Shown: positions 28,679 through 38,453, numbered from the stretch's first letter. The stretch is 56,351 bases of DNA from Psychrobacillus sp. OK028 (GCF_900103605.1 NZ_FNHY01000014.1:1-56351), one strand, 5' to 3'. The notes: generated by a model from the letters alone, not told the origin. Made by a program: numbers and translations.

Positions 28679-28748
28679 AGAAATGCGGAAGCGCCTATGT
28701 TAGCCCCGAAAAGCGTTGGAAGAATTAGGGTAAAGCATTGTGAAGAGC
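28679..28748. repeat. Family A repeat, copy A4 (truncated)
   Basis: AATGCGGAAGCGCCTATGT followed by TAGCCCCGAAAAGCGTTGGAAG matches the first half of a family A unit (A1 reversed: GCGGAAGCGCCTATGTCTG). The second half is missing, and family C sequence begins about 20 bp later. Confidence 0.7.
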
Positions 28749-28770
28749 CACGCAAAAAACGACCGGTCCT

Positions 28771-29078
28771 TTAAGATCAAAACCTGTTTCTATCGTTTTC
28801 GAAGGGCTTTGGACAGACGTTTAGTTATATGATTACGGAGTGAATTTTTAGGGATGCTGGTTGGTTATGACATCCGTCACAACCAACCAGCATCCCTAAT
28901 TTTCGGTAATCTTATGGAGTTTGCTTATCCGTCCCCCTTCAACAACTTTTAGAAACAGATAGGGGCATTTTGGGATAACTAGAGAAAAGTACTTTCCTAA
29001 TAATATAGGATGCTCTCAAAGATACAATTTCGTTCGATATTCCGTTTCTTTATATAGTGAACACTTACTATTTCTTTT
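28771..29078. repeat. Family C repeat, copy C2 (longest)
   Basis: Contains GATCAAAACC, CGTTTTC, GGCTTTGGACAG, GATTACGGA and GAATTTTTA. A hairpin of about 19 bp follows (TTAGGGATGCTGGTTGGTT at 28849 against AACCAACCAGCATCCCTAA), then TTCGGTAAT and TTATG. Beyond the hairpin it shares TTTTGGGA, AGATACAATTTC and ACACT(T/C)ACTATTTCT with copy C3, giving a unit of about 300 bp. Confidence 0.8.
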
Positions 29079-29246
29079 TATTCCCGTAGCAGAAAAAAAT
29101 CTACTAATTTTAGTATTTCTTCATTAAAGAATAAATAATACTACTTCTAGTTCAAAAGTGGACTTTTACCAACCTATACTTTATCTAATCTCATCATCTT
29201 AGGTGATAAGCTATGCCTAATCTATTTAAGGAGAACTACACATTTA

Positions 29247-29377
29247 ATTGATTGTAGTGAAAGGTGGCGACTTCAGCGGGATGCGTGAGACAAATGAGCT
29301 ATCACATCGGCGCGCACGCGACGGTGATATCTCATCACTCACCCAGGGAAACGCGTCCACCTGTAACGGAAATCAAT
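29247..29377. repeat. Family B palindromic repeat, copy B2 (full length)
   Basis: Ends are short inverted repeats ATTGATT (29247-29253) and AATCAAT (29371-29377). Inside lie GGTGGCGAC against GCGTCCACC and an inner stem GAGCTATCAC against GTGATATCTC. I recall elements with this layout (AGCGGG and GGAAATCAA boxes) as frequent in Bacillus-group genomes. No coding capacity. Confidence 0.75.
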
Positions 29378-29520
29378 AGTATTTTTTATTTATTCTTCTA
29401 GACAATACTTGAAATGTGAAGTTGCCCGTTTAATGTGAAATCTCTGAAAAAGAAATGCAGAAAGAAACCAATAATTATTTTTACTTGCTCTCATCTCTGG
29501 ATCTGATAATTTTGCCAAAG

Positions 29521-29563
29521 AAAACCCCGAAAACTTTACTATTCGTAAAATTTTCGGGGTTAT
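29521..29563 (-). terminator. Terminator after spoVT
   Basis: On the minus strand AACCCCGAAAA pairs with TTTTCGGGGTT, with inner pairs TTTAC/GTAAA, followed by TTTTC. It makes spoVT a single-gene unit. Confidence 0.87.
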
Positions 29564-29596
29564 CGTTTTGAAAGGAAGTTTTGTTCCAATCTCTTT

Positions 29597-30133
29597 TCAA
29601 CTTTCCATTTGTTTTGCCAGAAAATTTGCTGCAGTTTCAATTGCCTTTAGTTCAGATTCTCCAATAAAGTGCACCTTCGAAATGATGAATACAGCTCCGA
29701 TTGGATCTCCTGAAGCAATAATAGGTGCTATACAATAGGATTTTACTGTTTCAACTACTCCTGGAATCCATTCAACCGAATTTTCATGTTTTTCCATTAC
29801 AATGGAGCGCTGACCAATCATGTCTTCAACACCTGGGCTTAGTCTACGATTCAAGTAATCCTTCTTTGAAAGTCCTGCTGCTGCAATCATTTCATCACGG
29901 TCACTTATTAACACTGGGGTTCCTAAAGTCTCGTACAAAGTATCCGCATATTCCTTTGCAAAATCTCCAAGCTCACTAATAGGTGAATATTTTTTTAAGA
30001 TTACTTCTCCTTCTCTATCCGTAAAAATTTCCAATGGATCTCCTTCTCGGATTCGAAGGGTTCGACGTATTTCTTTCGGAATTACCACTCTACCTAAATC
30101 ATCAATACGACGTACGATGCCTGTTGCTTTCAT
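29597..30133 (-). CDS. spoVT: Stage V sporulation protein T, AbrB-family regulator
   Basis: Late forespore transcription factor that tunes sigma-G-dependent genes in B. subtilis. The 178-residue protein starts MKATGIVRRIDDLGRVVIPKEIRRTLRIREGDPLEIF, the AbrB swapped-hairpin DNA-binding domain (1-50). A GAF-like domain follows (about 57-178: VLISDRDEMIAAAG, ISKVHFIGE). The frame could be extended to 30196, but the extension crosses the sigma-G promoter; the ATG at 30133 has GTGAGG ahead. Confidence 0.96.
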   Translation of the reverse strand: MKATGIVRRIDDLGRVVIPKEIRRTLRIREGDPLEIFTDREGEVILKKYSPISELGDFAKEYADTLYETLGTPVLISDRDEMIAAAGLSKKDYLNRRLSPGVEDMIGQRSIVMEKHENSVEWIPGVVETVKSYCIAPIIASGDPIGAVFIISKVHFIGESELKAIETAANFLAKQMES

Positions 30134-30183
30134 GTAATATGCCTCACTTTCGACAGATTGGAAATTAAATTTCATTTCTGCCA

Positions 30184-30214
30184 TAGTATGCATCATATTA
30201 CCAAAAAATATGCA
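30184..30214 (-). promoter_or_regulatory. Sigma-G promoter of spoVT
   Basis: On the minus strand TGCATA (-35, 30209-30214), 18-bp spacer, CATACTA (-10, 30184-30190). Both boxes fit the sigma-G consensus and spoVT is sigma-G dependent in B. subtilis. Confidence 0.78.
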
Positions 30215-30219
30215 AAGAG

Positions 30220-33200
30220 CTATTTGACGTCTGCTATTTCTTTTTTAGATTCGGGCAATAATCTCATCATCTCTTCTAATACATCAAATGGATCAAATTT
30301 TCCTGTTTTACGTTCATCAATTGTCAGTACTAGACTGCCGTTGTCCATATTAAAGCCAACTGCACGTCCGTATTTCATAGATTCTTCTACAAGCTTTGCT
30401 CCATTAATAGCCTTTGTACCTTCTGCACTTAAAGTAATCGAAATTATTTTATTTGTTTCCTTAATAGACACTACACCTACCGCAATTCCCCAAATTTTCA
30501 TACGTGCAATACGTAGCAATTTTTCCGCTTCGAGAGGTATATCTCCAAATCGGTCCTGTAATTCATCTATGAGATCGAAATACTCCTCTTCTTTATCCAT
30601 CGCTTTGACACGTTTGTACATTTGAATCTTTTGATAGCCATCGGGAATATATTCATCTGAAATATAGGCATCCGTGGATAACGCAATCTCTATTTCTGGC
30701 AAATCCTCTTTTTTAATACCAGTACGTTTTTCCGCAATTGCATCTTCCAGCATTTGCGTATAAAGATCAAATCCGACTGAGTCTATAAATCCATGCTGCT
30801 GCGAGCCTAATAAGTTACCTGCACCTCGAATAGACAGGTCGCGCATTGCAATTTTGAAACCCGAACCAAGCTCTGTAAATTCTTTTACTGCCTGCAATCG
30901 TTTTTCTGCCACATCTGTTAACACCTTGTCTCGTTGATGCATTAAGTAAGCGTAAGCAACACGATTGGACCTCCCTACACGACCTCGTAATTGATACAAT
31001 TGTGAAAGTCCCATTTTATCAGCATCTTGAATAATAAGTGTATTAACGTTAGGAATATCAATACCTGTTTCAATAATAGTCGTAGTAACTAAAACGTCGT
31101 ATTCACCTTCTATAAAGCTGATAATAATTGACTCTAGTTCTGTTTCAGTCATTTGTCCATGCGCAAATCCAACTCTTGCAGTTGGAACTAGCATTTGAAT
31201 CTCATCCACTTTCCTCGTAATATCTTCTACTCGATTGTATAAATAAAACGCCTGTCCTCCACGTGCTAACTCCCTTTCAATTGCTTCACGGACAAGTGCA
31301 CCATTTTGTTCCATCACATAAGTCTGAACTGGAAAACGGTTTTTAGGAGGAGTTTCAATAACAGATAGATCACGTACCCCAATCATCGACATATGTAATG
31401 TTCGAGGTATAGGAGTAGCGGTTAACGTCATAACATCCACATTTGTCTTTAACTGCTTGATCCGTTCTTTATGTTTTACTCCAAATCGTTGTTCCTCATC
31501 TACAACTAAAAGGCCTAAATCGTGGTACTCCACATCTTTAGATAGAATTCTATGTGTACCTACTACTACATCAACTAATCCTTTTTTCAGCCCATTAATC
31601 GTTTCCATCTGTTGTTTTTTGTTGCGGAAACGACTTAGGAGACCCACTTCAATTGGAAAGTCTTGAAAGCGGTCTAGCATAGTTTCATAATGCTGTTGAG
31701 CCAATATAGTTGTCGGACAGAGAAAGGCAACTTGCTTTCCTTCCATGACAGCTTTAAATGCTGCTCGTATTGCTACTTCTGTTTTACCGTAACCTACATC
31801 CCCACAGACAAGACGATCCATTGGTCGAGGTTTTTCCATATCTTTTTTCACTTCTAGAATAGTACGTAGTTGATCCTCGGTTTCCTCATAAGGAAATGCT
31901 GCTTCAAAGGACTGCTGCATCTCACTATCAGGTTCAAATGCATATCCGACTTCTGCTTCTCGTTTGGCATATAGCTTTATTAACTCATCTGCAATGTCTT
32001 GAACTGCAGCTGAAACCTTTGTTTTAGTTTTCTTCCAATCTGCTCCGCCCAACTTGTGAAGCTTTGGATCTTTTTCCCCAGACGCAACATATTTTTGAAT
32101 TAGATCTATTTGATCGACGGGAACGAATAATTTATCCTCCCCACGATAACGAATATGAAGATAGTCTTTATGAATTCCATTAACAAGCAATGTTTCAATG
32201 CCAATATATTTCCCAATACCATGATGTATATGTACAACATTATCTCCTGGTTTTATCTCGGAGTAACTTTTAATACGCTCAGCATTCGTTACCTTTTGAG
32301 CTCTCGCTTTTTTCTTATGCTTTTGTTTAAACAGCTCAGAGTCGTTAATTACTGCAATTCTTTGTAGTGGAAGTTCAAAACCAGCTTCTAAATCTCCTTC
32401 TATGATATAAACGCCAGGTGATTTCATATCTTCCTCGGAAGCACCAATTTGTGTAGAAATCTCGTAGTCTTCTAGCACTGCATGTATTTTTTGAACACGA
32501 TCTTTGCCATCAGCAAGTATAAATAAGCGGAATTTCCCTTGCGTAAATCGCTCTATTTCATTTTTCAATAAATGCATTTGCCCATGGAAGTTTTGCATTG
32601 GTTTACAAGAAAAACTAATATTTTTTTTAATCGTAATTCCAGAAAAAGTTCGAGAAAACAGAGAAAAGTATAATTTTTCGTTAGAAAACATTTGAATTAT
32701 TTCCTTTAGTTGAAAAGAAGGTTTTACACGGTGTACCGTTTTTCCTTCTTCTAACAAAGAAAGAATCCAATCATTTTCTTCTCTCTCTAGTGTCTCTGTC
32801 ACTTCTTGAATTCTTCCAAGCTCGTCAAATAAAACCATTCCATTTTCATTGAAATAGTTTCCTAAAAAACTATTATTCTCTTCCAGTAATGATACATATT
32901 TCATATACTCTTTTGGTTGCTCACCTTGCTTTAACAACTCGATATCTTGTTGGATATTTTGATAGAAAAGATCTTTTACTTCTGGGATTTTAACTTTTTC
33001 CAAGCTTTCTGCCAATGCCTCTTCTAGTTTATGAGCTAGCAGAAGCTTTTTCTCTTCAGTCAGTACATATTCCGTAGCTGGTAGAATCCTTATATCTTTT
33101 CTTTTTTCTAACGAACGCTGATCTTCTGCTGAAAATGTACGGATAGAATCCACTTCTGTATCAAATAATTCGATACGAATAGGATTTTCCAAATAGAGTG

Positions 33201-33753
33201 GATAGATATCGATAATTCCACCTCGTAAAGCAAACTCTCCTGGAGCAGTAACCATAGGCTGACGAACATATCCCATATTCACTAATCTTTGCAAAAAGGA
33301 ATCTAAACTAATTTCTTCACCTTCTGAGATAGACATGCTACTAGCTTGCCAGTCTTTCTTGGTAGGCATATGCTTTTTAAGACCTGCAATAGGAACAATA
33401 TACACACCATTATCATGCGTTAACATATGGTCTAGCGCTTCTAGTCTTTGCGCACGAAGTTCTGGACTTGTAATAGATATATCAGCTGCGATCAGCTCGT
33501 CTGCAGGATATAAACGCACGAGGTCCTCACCGATTAGTTTTACTAAATCCTCTGTAAGTTTTTGAGCATGGAGTAGGTTAGGCGTTACGATTAATATAGC
33601 TCTCTGTCGATTTTTATATAGCATATTGGTGAATACCGCTCTAGCACTAGAAGTAAGGCCAGTTATTAACTGTTGGTCCTTCCCACTCTCTAACTCTTTT
33701 ACTAACTTTTGTATTTGTATATCTTCGATTAATAAATTATTTAAAGCTTCCAT
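30220..33753 (-). CDS. mfd: Transcription-repair coupling factor
   Basis: Removes RNA polymerase stalled at DNA lesions and recruits UvrA. In 1177 residues: a UvrB-like N-terminal region (to about 350), the RNA-polymerase-interaction domain (GDNVVHIHHGIGKYIGIETL, about 490-580), and RecG-like helicase modules with Walker A CGDVGYGKTEVA and DEEQRF. TRG-type motifs (GRVGRSNRVAYAYLM) and a C-terminal D7 domain follow. It follows fin, and its stop lies just before the spoVT promoter. Confidence 0.97.
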   Translation of the reverse strand: MEALNNLLIEDIQIQKLVKELESGKDQQLITGLTSSARAVFTNMLYKNRQRAILIVTPNLLHAQKLTEDLVKLIGEDLVRLYPADELIAADISITSPELRAQRLEALDHMLTHDNGVYIVPIAGLKKHMPTKKDWQASSMSISEGEEISLDSFLQRLVNMGYVRQPMVTAPGEFALRGGIIDIYPLYLENPIRIELFDTEVDSIRTFSAEDQRSLEKRKDIRILPATEYVLTEEKKLLLAHKLEEALAESLEKVKIPEVKDLFYQNIQQDIELLKQGEQPKEYMKYVSLLEENNSFLGNYFNENGMVLFDELGRIQEVTETLEREENDWILSLLEEGKTVHRVKPSFQLKEIIQMFSNEKLYFSLFSRTFSGITIKKNISFSCKPMQNFHGQMHLLKNEIERFTQGKFRLFILADGKDRVQKIHAVLEDYEISTQIGASEEDMKSPGVYIIEGDLEAGFELPLQRIAVINDSELFKQKHKKKARAQKVTNAERIKSYSEIKPGDNVVHIHHGIGKYIGIETLLVNGIHKDYLHIRYRGEDKLFVPVDQIDLIQKYVASGEKDPKLHKLGGADWKKTKTKVSAAVQDIADELIKLYAKREAEVGYAFEPDSEMQQSFEAAFPYEETEDQLRTILEVKKDMEKPRPMDRLVCGDVGYGKTEVAIRAAFKAVMEGKQVAFLCPTTILAQQHYETMLDRFQDFPIEVGLLSRFRNKKQQMETINGLKKGLVDVVVGTHRILSKDVEYHDLGLLVVDEEQRFGVKHKERIKQLKTNVDVMTLTATPIPRTLHMSMIGVRDLSVIETPPKNRFPVQTYVMEQNGALVREAIERELARGGQAFYLYNRVEDITRKVDEIQMLVPTARVGFAHGQMTETELESIIISFIEGEYDVLVTTTIIETGIDIPNVNTLIIQDADKMGLSQLYQLRGRVGRSNRVAYAYLMHQRDKVLTDVAEKRLQAVKEFTELGSGFKIAMRDLSIRGAGNLLGSQQHGFIDSVGFDLYTQMLEDAIAEKRTGIKKEDLPEIEIALSTDAYISDEYIPDGYQKIQMYKRVKAMDKEEEYFDLIDELQDRFGDIPLEAEKLLRIARMKIWGIAVGVVSIKETNKIISITLSAEGTKAINGAKLVEESMKYGRAVGFNMDNGSLVLTIDERKTGKFDPFDVLEEMMRLLPESKKEIADVK

Positions 33754-33776
33754 CTGTGTACCCCCTATCTAAACAG

Positions 33777-33810
33777 AAAAAGGCTTTGTGCACGAAATCG
33801 TGCCAAAGCA
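33777..33810 (-). terminator. Terminator or attenuator between fin and mfd
   Basis: On the minus strand GCTTTGGCACGA pairs with TCGTGCACAAAGC (one mismatch), tiny loop, then CTTTTT. It lies immediately after the fin stop, so mfd may need another promoter or partial read-through. Confidence 0.7.
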
Positions 33811-33811
33811 T

Positions 33812-34048
33812 CTACTGTATCCATTTTTTTAACGCATAGTAATTAGGAAACGTTTGAAGGGAATTCTGACATTCTTCACAAATACACTGCACCGTGTAAT
33901 CTCCCTCTGCTCCATTTACAATATATATATGTTGTTCTTCTTGCGTGAGCTCATGTTTTTGTAGAAACTGGTCATCTATGCTATCGAATGGCAACTGCCC
34001 AATTTCTGTTTCACAATGGCGACATTTATAACGAATCGGCATGGCCAT
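33812..34048 (-). CDS. fin: Anti-sigma-F factor Fin (YabK)
   Basis: A 78-residue zinc-ribbon protein that in B. subtilis antagonises sigma-F to help the switch to sigma-G. Zinc ligands are in YKCRHCETE near the N terminus and CICEECQNS near residue 56. The ATG at 34048 has AAGGAGG at the right distance; a longer frame to 34087 would include that site. Its place between pth and mfd matches yabK. Confidence 0.9.
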   Translation of the reverse strand: MAMPIRYKCRHCETEIGQLPFDSIDDQFLQKHELTQEEQHIYIVNGAEGDYTVQCICEECQNSLQTFPNYYALKKWIQ

Positions 34049-34090
34049 TAAAACCTCCTTTTTAGGAAGTATAGACCTTTTGTTCACTTT

Positions 34091-34657
34091 TTATGCACCG
34101 TTATATGTATTCATTACATCTAGAAATTTTTTAGTTAACCAATCTTCGCAAGCGTCTGCACTATTCTTCACGGCTTGAATTATATCTATTTTTTCATCCT
34201 CACTAAATTTAGAGAGCACGTAATCCGGTACCTTCATGCCATTTTTAGGACGATCCACACCAATTCGGATTCGATTAAATTCCTGTGAACCCAAGTGCTG
34301 GATAATTGATTTAATGCCATTATGCCCACCTGCACTACCTTTTTGGCGTAGCCGTAATTTTCCAACCTGTAAGTCTAAGTCATCATAAATAACGACTATT
34401 TCATCGTCATTTACTTCGTAGTAATCCATTATAGGTATAACACATTCACCCGAAAGATTCATATAGGTTAACGGCTTCAACAGCATAACTTTTTCAGTGC
34501 CAATAAGTCCAATGCCATACATTCCATTAAATTTAGACTGTGTAAGCGGTATTTTTAATCGCTTAGAGAGTTCATCGATGACATGGAACCCAATATTATG
34601 GCGTGTAGCTTCATATTGTTTTCCAGGATTTCCGAGACCAACAATAATTTTCATCAT
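34091..34657 (-). CDS. pth: Peptidyl-tRNA hydrolase
   Basis: Recycles peptidyl-tRNAs that drop off the ribosome; the B. subtilis gene is spoVC. The 188-residue protein shows [21 protein letters not shown] with the catalytic His about position 20, MNLSGE, and the [12 protein letters not shown] loop. The first of two adjacent ATGs (34657) has AAAGGA seven bases upstream. Confidence 0.96.
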   Translation of the reverse strand: MMKIIVGLGNPGKQYEATRHNIGFHVIDELSKRLKIPLTQSKFNGMYGIGLIGTEKVMLLKPLTYMNLSGECVIPIMDYYEVNDDEIVVIYDDLDLQVGKLRLRQKGSAGGHNGIKSIIQHLGSQEFNRIRIGVDRPKNGMKVPDYVLSKFSEDEKIDIIQAVKNSADACEDWLTKKFLDVMNTYNGA

Positions 34658-34702
34658 ATTCCATTCCTTTAAACCATGTTTTTATTAATTTTACCATATT
34701 AA

Positions 34703-34742
34703 AACAAAAGAGGTTGCCTTTGGACGACAACCTCTTTTGTTT
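34703..34742 (-). terminator. Terminator after rplY (ctc)
   Basis: On the minus strand ACAAAAGAGGTTG pairs with CAACCTCTTTTGT around an 11-base loop, then TTT. It ends the glmU-prs-rplY unit. Confidence 0.87.
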
Positions 34743-34744
34743 TG

Positions 34745-35353
34745 TTATTCTTCTGTTTTTGTTTCTTCAGATTCTGTCTCGGATTCTGATTCAGTATCCT
34801 CAGTTTCTTCTTCCACTCGAGGTGCTGATACAGTAACCAAAGTAAAGTCATCTTCATTCGTTATTGGATAATCTACTTTATCTCTAACATCTGCAACAGT
34901 CAATGTATCTCCAATAGCCATGGCAGACACATCAATATCAATACTTTCCGGAATATTGGAAGGTTTCACTGTAATAGTAACTTCACGATTTGGCTGTTGA
35001 AGCATACCACCCTCTGAAACACCAACCGAATCTCCAGTTACATTAATCGCAACACTTACTTCTAACTCTTCTTTCATATTGATCGCTAAAAAGTCTGCAT
35101 GAATCATTTGGCCTTTTAGAATATTCATCTGGTAATCACTCAACACGACGTTTACGGATTTACCATCAACATCAAGCTTCATAACACCATTACGACCAAC
35201 TTCTCGAAGTGTTTTTGTAAAATCCTTTTCGTTGATAGCAATAGACTGAGATTCTGTTTCAAAACCATATACAACCGCAGGGATAAACCCGCTATTTCGA
35301 AGTTTTGCGTTCTCTTTTTTATTACGTTTTTGTGTTTTTACTACTGTACTCAT
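34745..35353 (-). CDS. rplY: Ribosomal protein bL25, CTC/TL5 type (general stress protein Ctc)
   Basis: A 202-residue 5S rRNA-binding protein. The L25 domain covers about 1-90 (GFIPAVVYGFE, HADFLAI) and the C-terminal TL5 domain about 95-180. An acidic tail rich in Glu, Thr and Ser closes the protein. The gene is ctc in B. subtilis, where it is part of the sigma-B regulon; no sigma-B promoter was recognised here. The ATG at 35353 (MSTVVKTQKR) is chosen over an extension to 35401. Confidence 0.93.
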   Translation of the reverse strand: MSTVVKTQKRNKKENAKLRNSGFIPAVVYGFETESQSIAINEKDFTKTLREVGRNGVMKLDVDGKSVNVVLSDYQMNILKGQMIHADFLAINMKEELEVSVAINVTGDSVGVSEGGMLQQPNREVTITVKPSNIPESIDIDVSAMAIGDTLTVADVRDKVDYPITNEDDFTLVTVSAPRVEEETEDTESESETESEETKTEE

Positions 35354-35428
35354 AATGTTCTCCATCCTCCCGAAGTGCGTTCTATAACTAGAAATACCCA
35401 TCTTCAGCAGGATTCAAACATTTATAGA

Positions 35429-36388
35429 TCAATCAAATAATGTGCTAACTGATTTCTCTTCAAAAACTCTTACAATTGCATCACCTAATAATTTTGCAAC
35501 TGACAATTCTTTAATCTTAGGCGACATTTTATCATCCGCTAATTGAATAGAGTTTGTAATTACTAACTCTTTAATAACAGAGTTATCAATACGTTCAATT
35601 GCTGGACCCGATAATACCGGGTGCGTACAGCATGCATAGACTTCTTTTGCACCACTTTCCACCAATGCCGCCGCTGCGATAGAGATTGTTCCAGCTGTAT
35701 CAATAATATCATCGATTAAAATAGCTGTTTTTCCTTCTACATTCCCTACAATATTCATAACCTCAGCCACATTTGGACGTGGACGACGTTTATCGATAAT
35801 AGCGATTGGCGCTTTTAAGCGATCTGCCATTTTACGAGCACGAGTTACCCCACCATGGTCAGGAGAAACAATTACCAATTCTGCTGGATCAAAGTTTTTA
35901 CCTAAGAAGTAGTCAGATAAAATTGGAGCTGCTACTAAGTGATCTATCGGAATATTAAAGAATCCTTGAATTTGTGGTGCATGTAGATCAAGTACAATCG
36001 CACGTGTTGCACCTGCAGTTGTTAATAGATCTGCTACAAGTTTAGCTGTGATTGGCTCACGAGCACGTGCTTTTCTGTCTTGACGTGCATATCCGTAATA
36101 AGGGATTACAACACTAATTGTACGAGCTGAGGCACGTTTTAGTGCATCAAGCATTATTAATAATTCCATAAGATGTTCGTTTACAGGACCTGAAGTTGAT
36201 TGAACGATGAATACATCGCAGCCACGAATACTTTCTTCGATATTGATCTGTACTTCACCATCACTAAATCTAGTAACTGTACTTTTACCTAGAGGAACTC
36301 CTACTTCTTTTGCGATTTCTTCAGCTAATTCCTTATTTGAATTTAGCGTGAAAATTTTCAACTTCGAATTTGCATATTGTTCTGGCAT
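35429..36388 (-). CDS. prs: Ribose-phosphate pyrophosphokinase (PRPP synthetase)
   Basis: Makes PRPP from ribose 5-phosphate and ATP for nucleotide, histidine and tryptophan synthesis. The 319-residue class I enzyme shows [32 protein letters not shown], the divalent-ion site [11 protein letters not shown] and the PRPP loop [12 protein letters not shown]. It follows glmU after 22 bp. Confidence 0.97.
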   Translation of the reverse strand: MPEQYANSKLKIFTLNSNKELAEEIAKEVGVPLGKSTVTRFSDGEVQINIEESIRGCDVFIVQSTSGPVNEHLMELLIMLDALKRASARTISVVIPYYGYARQDRKARAREPITAKLVADLLTTAGATRAIVLDLHAPQIQGFFNIPIDHLVAAPILSDYFLGKNFDPAELVIVSPDHGGVTRARKMADRLKAPIAIIDKRRPRPNVAEVMNIVGNVEGKTAILIDDIIDTAGTISIAAAALVESGAKEVYACCTHPVLSGPAIERIDNSVIKELVITNSIQLADDKMSPKIKELSVAKLLGDAIVRVFEEKSVSTLFD

Positions 36389-36410
36389 GATAATCCTCCT
36401 GGATATTGGG

Positions 36411-37781
36411 TTATTTTAAATTTAATTTGTTCACGTAGCCATCTTTGTTCTCTTGTCTTGCTCTTCCAATTGCAAGTGCTTCACCGGGTACATCCTTTGT
36501 AATGGTTGACCCAGCAGCCACATAAGCTTTTTTGCCAATGGTTACTGGTGCTATTAAGTTAGAATTACAACCAACAAACGCATCATCTTCAATCGTTGTA
36601 ACAAATTTGTTTTTTCCATCATAATTCACTGTAATTGTTCCACAACCAACATTGACGTTTGTTCCAATTGAAGCGTCACCCATATAGCTTAAATGAGAGA
36701 TCTTACTACCATTGCCTACTGTGGATTTTTTCACTTCTACAAAGTTACCTATTTTCACATCGTTTCCAACATCGGATTGAGGTCGAATATGTGCAAACGG
36801 ACCAATAGACGTATGGTCTCCAACTTCACTGGACAATACAACAGACGAGTGTATAGTTGTTTCATCACCAATAACACTAGATACAATGTGACTATTCGGT
36901 CCAATTGTACAATTCATGCCAATGGTTGTTTTTCCTTCAATGATTACTCCAGGTTGAATTACTGTATCTGCTCCAATAACAGCTTCACTGCTGATGTATG
37001 TATTTCTAGGATCGATGATAGTGACGCCTTCACGCATATGATGCTGAGCAATACGTAAACGCATAGTCTCTTCTGCTTGTGATAGAGCAATGCGATCGTT
37101 CACACCTAAAATCTCTTCGAATTCCCTTGCTGCATAAGCTGAAATAATCTCGTTTTCTTTTTGTAAAATTTCAATGACATCTGGCAAATAATACTCACCT
37201 TGTGCATTATTATTATTCACTAACTTTAATGATCTAAATAGCGCTTCGTTATCAAAGCAATATGTCCCGGAGTTAATCTCACGGACAAGTTGCTCCTCTG
37301 TAGAAGCATCTTTTTGTTCTACAATACTTTTAACACTACCGTCCTCAGAACGAATAACTCTACCGTAACCAGTTGGATCTTCTGCAATCGCAGTTAAAAT
37401 AGTTGCTTTTGCTCCCGTTGCGTTATGGTGTTCTAACAAATCATTCATTGTTTTTGGAGTAATAAGTGGCGTGTCTCCACAGATAACAATAGTTGTTCCA
37501 GTTAAGTCTTTTAGTACTTCCTCAGCCTGTAAAACTGCATGAGCTGTTCCTAACTGTTCTTCCTGAAGGGCATATTCACTTCTCGTCCCTAGTCCACGCT
37601 GCACTTCTTCGGCACCATGTCCTACGATTGTAACGATTTTTTCTACGCCAAGCTGTTCCATGTTTGTTATAACATGTTCTACCATCGGCTTGCCACATAC
37701 AGGATGTAATACTTTATATAAACTAGACTTCATACGTGTACCTTTACCGGCTGCTAATACGACAGCATATGTATTTGTCAT
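36411..37781 (-). CDS. glmU: Bifunctional GlmU: GlcNAc-1-P uridyltransferase and GlcN-1-P acetyltransferase
   Basis: Makes UDP-GlcNAc for peptidoglycan and teichoic acids. In 456 residues: the N-terminal nucleotidyltransferase with [13 protein letters not shown] and CGDTPLI (to about 230), then a left-handed beta-helix of hexapeptide repeats with the acetyltransferase site ([29 protein letters not shown]). First gene of glmU-prs-rplY, known as gcaD in B. subtilis. Confidence 0.97.
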   Translation of the reverse strand: MTNTYAVVLAAGKGTRMKSSLYKVLHPVCGKPMVEHVITNMEQLGVEKIVTIVGHGAEEVQRGLGTRSEYALQEEQLGTAHAVLQAEEVLKDLTGTTIVICGDTPLITPKTMNDLLEHHNATGAKATILTAIAEDPTGYGRVIRSEDGSVKSIVEQKDASTEEQLVREINSGTYCFDNEALFRSLKLVNNNNAQGEYYLPDVIEILQKENEIISAYAAREFEEILGVNDRIALSQAEETMRLRIAQHHMREGVTIIDPRNTYISSEAVIGADTVIQPGVIIEGKTTIGMNCTIGPNSHIVSSVIGDETTIHSSVVLSSEVGDHTSIGPFAHIRPQSDVGNDVKIGNFVEVKKSTVGNGSKISHLSYMGDASIGTNVNVGCGTITVNYDGKNKFVTTIEDDAFVGCNSNLIAPVTIGKKAYVAAGSTITKDVPGEALAIGRARQENKDGYVNKLNLK

Positions 37782-37819
37782 TTTTCAAGTTCCCTCCAGT
37801 GGGCTAATTTACTCTTTTG

Positions 37820-37848
37820 ACTATAGCCGAAATGAAGCAAGATTTCAA
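37820..37848 (-). promoter_or_regulatory. glmU-prs-rplY promoter (sigma-A)
   Basis: On the minus strand TTGAAA (37843-37848), 17-bp spacer, TATAGT (37820-37825), about 40 bp before the glmU ATG. Confidence 0.72.
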
Positions 37849-37942
37849 GGAAATATCTCTTGACAAATACATGACAAACCAAGTAATATAGTTGAATTTC
37901 TTAAATAATCGGCGAATTTATTAAAGTTCAAGGAAAATAACA

Positions 37943-37977
37943 AAAAACCATCTCCTATAAAGAAATGGTTTTTACCT
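37943..37977 (-). terminator. Terminator after spoVG
   Basis: On the minus strand AAAACCATTTC pairs with GAGATGGTTTT (one G-T pair) around TTTATAG and is followed by TTTTTG, directly after the spoVG stop. Confidence 0.82.
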
Positions 37978-37981
37978 TTTT

Positions 37982-38269
37982 TTATGCTGTTGGTTCTCCA
38001 ATTTTATCTTCAAGCTCACTACTTAAATGATAAGCATAAAGGATTGCATCCTGAATCTTTGTTCGCGTTCCAACGTTAATCGGATGAGCAATATCTCTAA
38101 ATTCACCTTCTGTCGTTCTTTTGCTAGGCATCGCTACAAACAACCCATTGTTTCCGTCTATTACTCGAATATCATGCACAACAAACTCGTTGTCCAACGT
38201 TATAGAAGCGATTGCTCGCATACGACCATCAGTAACTACTTTACGTAACCTTACGTCTGTTATTTCCAT
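37982..38269 (-). CDS. spoVG: Septation regulator / RNA-binding protein SpoVG
   Basis: A 95-residue protein that affects asymmetric septation and cortex in B. subtilis and binds nucleic acid in relatives. Sequence [42 protein letters not shown] and FRDIAHPIN are the family core. The ATG at 38269 with AGGGG upstream is chosen over a 7-codon extension. Confidence 0.96.
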   Translation of the reverse strand: MEITDVRLRKVVTDGRMRAIASITLDNEFVVHDIRVIDGNNGLFVAMPSKRTTEGEFRDIAHPINVGTRTKIQDAILYAYHLSSELEDKIGEPTA

Positions 38270-38316
38270 TCTATTAACACCCCTTTTCATAGTTGCTTTA
38301 TCTCTATCTATTTGTT

Positions 38317-38341
38317 ATTCCACAAAAACTTCTAAAATCCT
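38317..38341 (-). promoter_or_regulatory. Sigma-H promoter of spoVG
   Basis: On the minus strand AGGATTT (-35, 38335-38341) and GTGGAAT (-10, 38317-38323) fit the sigma-H consensus (RnAGGAwWW and RnnGAAT). An AT-rich tract lies upstream, as at the B. subtilis spoVG promoter, where AbrB binds. Confidence 0.78.
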
Positions 38342-38416
38342 TCTCTTAAACAATAATATTTTCAATATTTTAAACAATCTTTATTAACTACTAAAAATCA
38401 TAAGCTATTATGGAAC

Positions 38417-38453
38417 AAAAAAAGGAGTTCTCCGAAGAAAACACCCTTCTATC
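38417..38453 (-). terminator. Terminator after ridA
   Basis: On the minus strand GGGTGTTTTC pairs with GAGAACTCC with one bulge and a TTCG-like loop, then seven T. Confidence 0.7.

Larger units (their letters stand above)
28511..29520. other. Gene-free 1-kb interval between spoVT and yabM packed with repeats A3, A4, C2, B2
   Basis: From 28551 the interval holds a full family A copy, a truncated A copy, a ~300-bp family C copy (28771-29078), AT-rich spacer and a full family B copy (29247-29377). No frame with a ribosome binding site was found. The spacer between 29079 and 29246 shows nothing recognisable. Confidence 0.75.

Noticed and set aside
28551-29377. Insertion sequence with transposase between spoVT and yabM
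   Set aside because: No transposase-like frame, DDE residues or long open frame; only short palindromic units.
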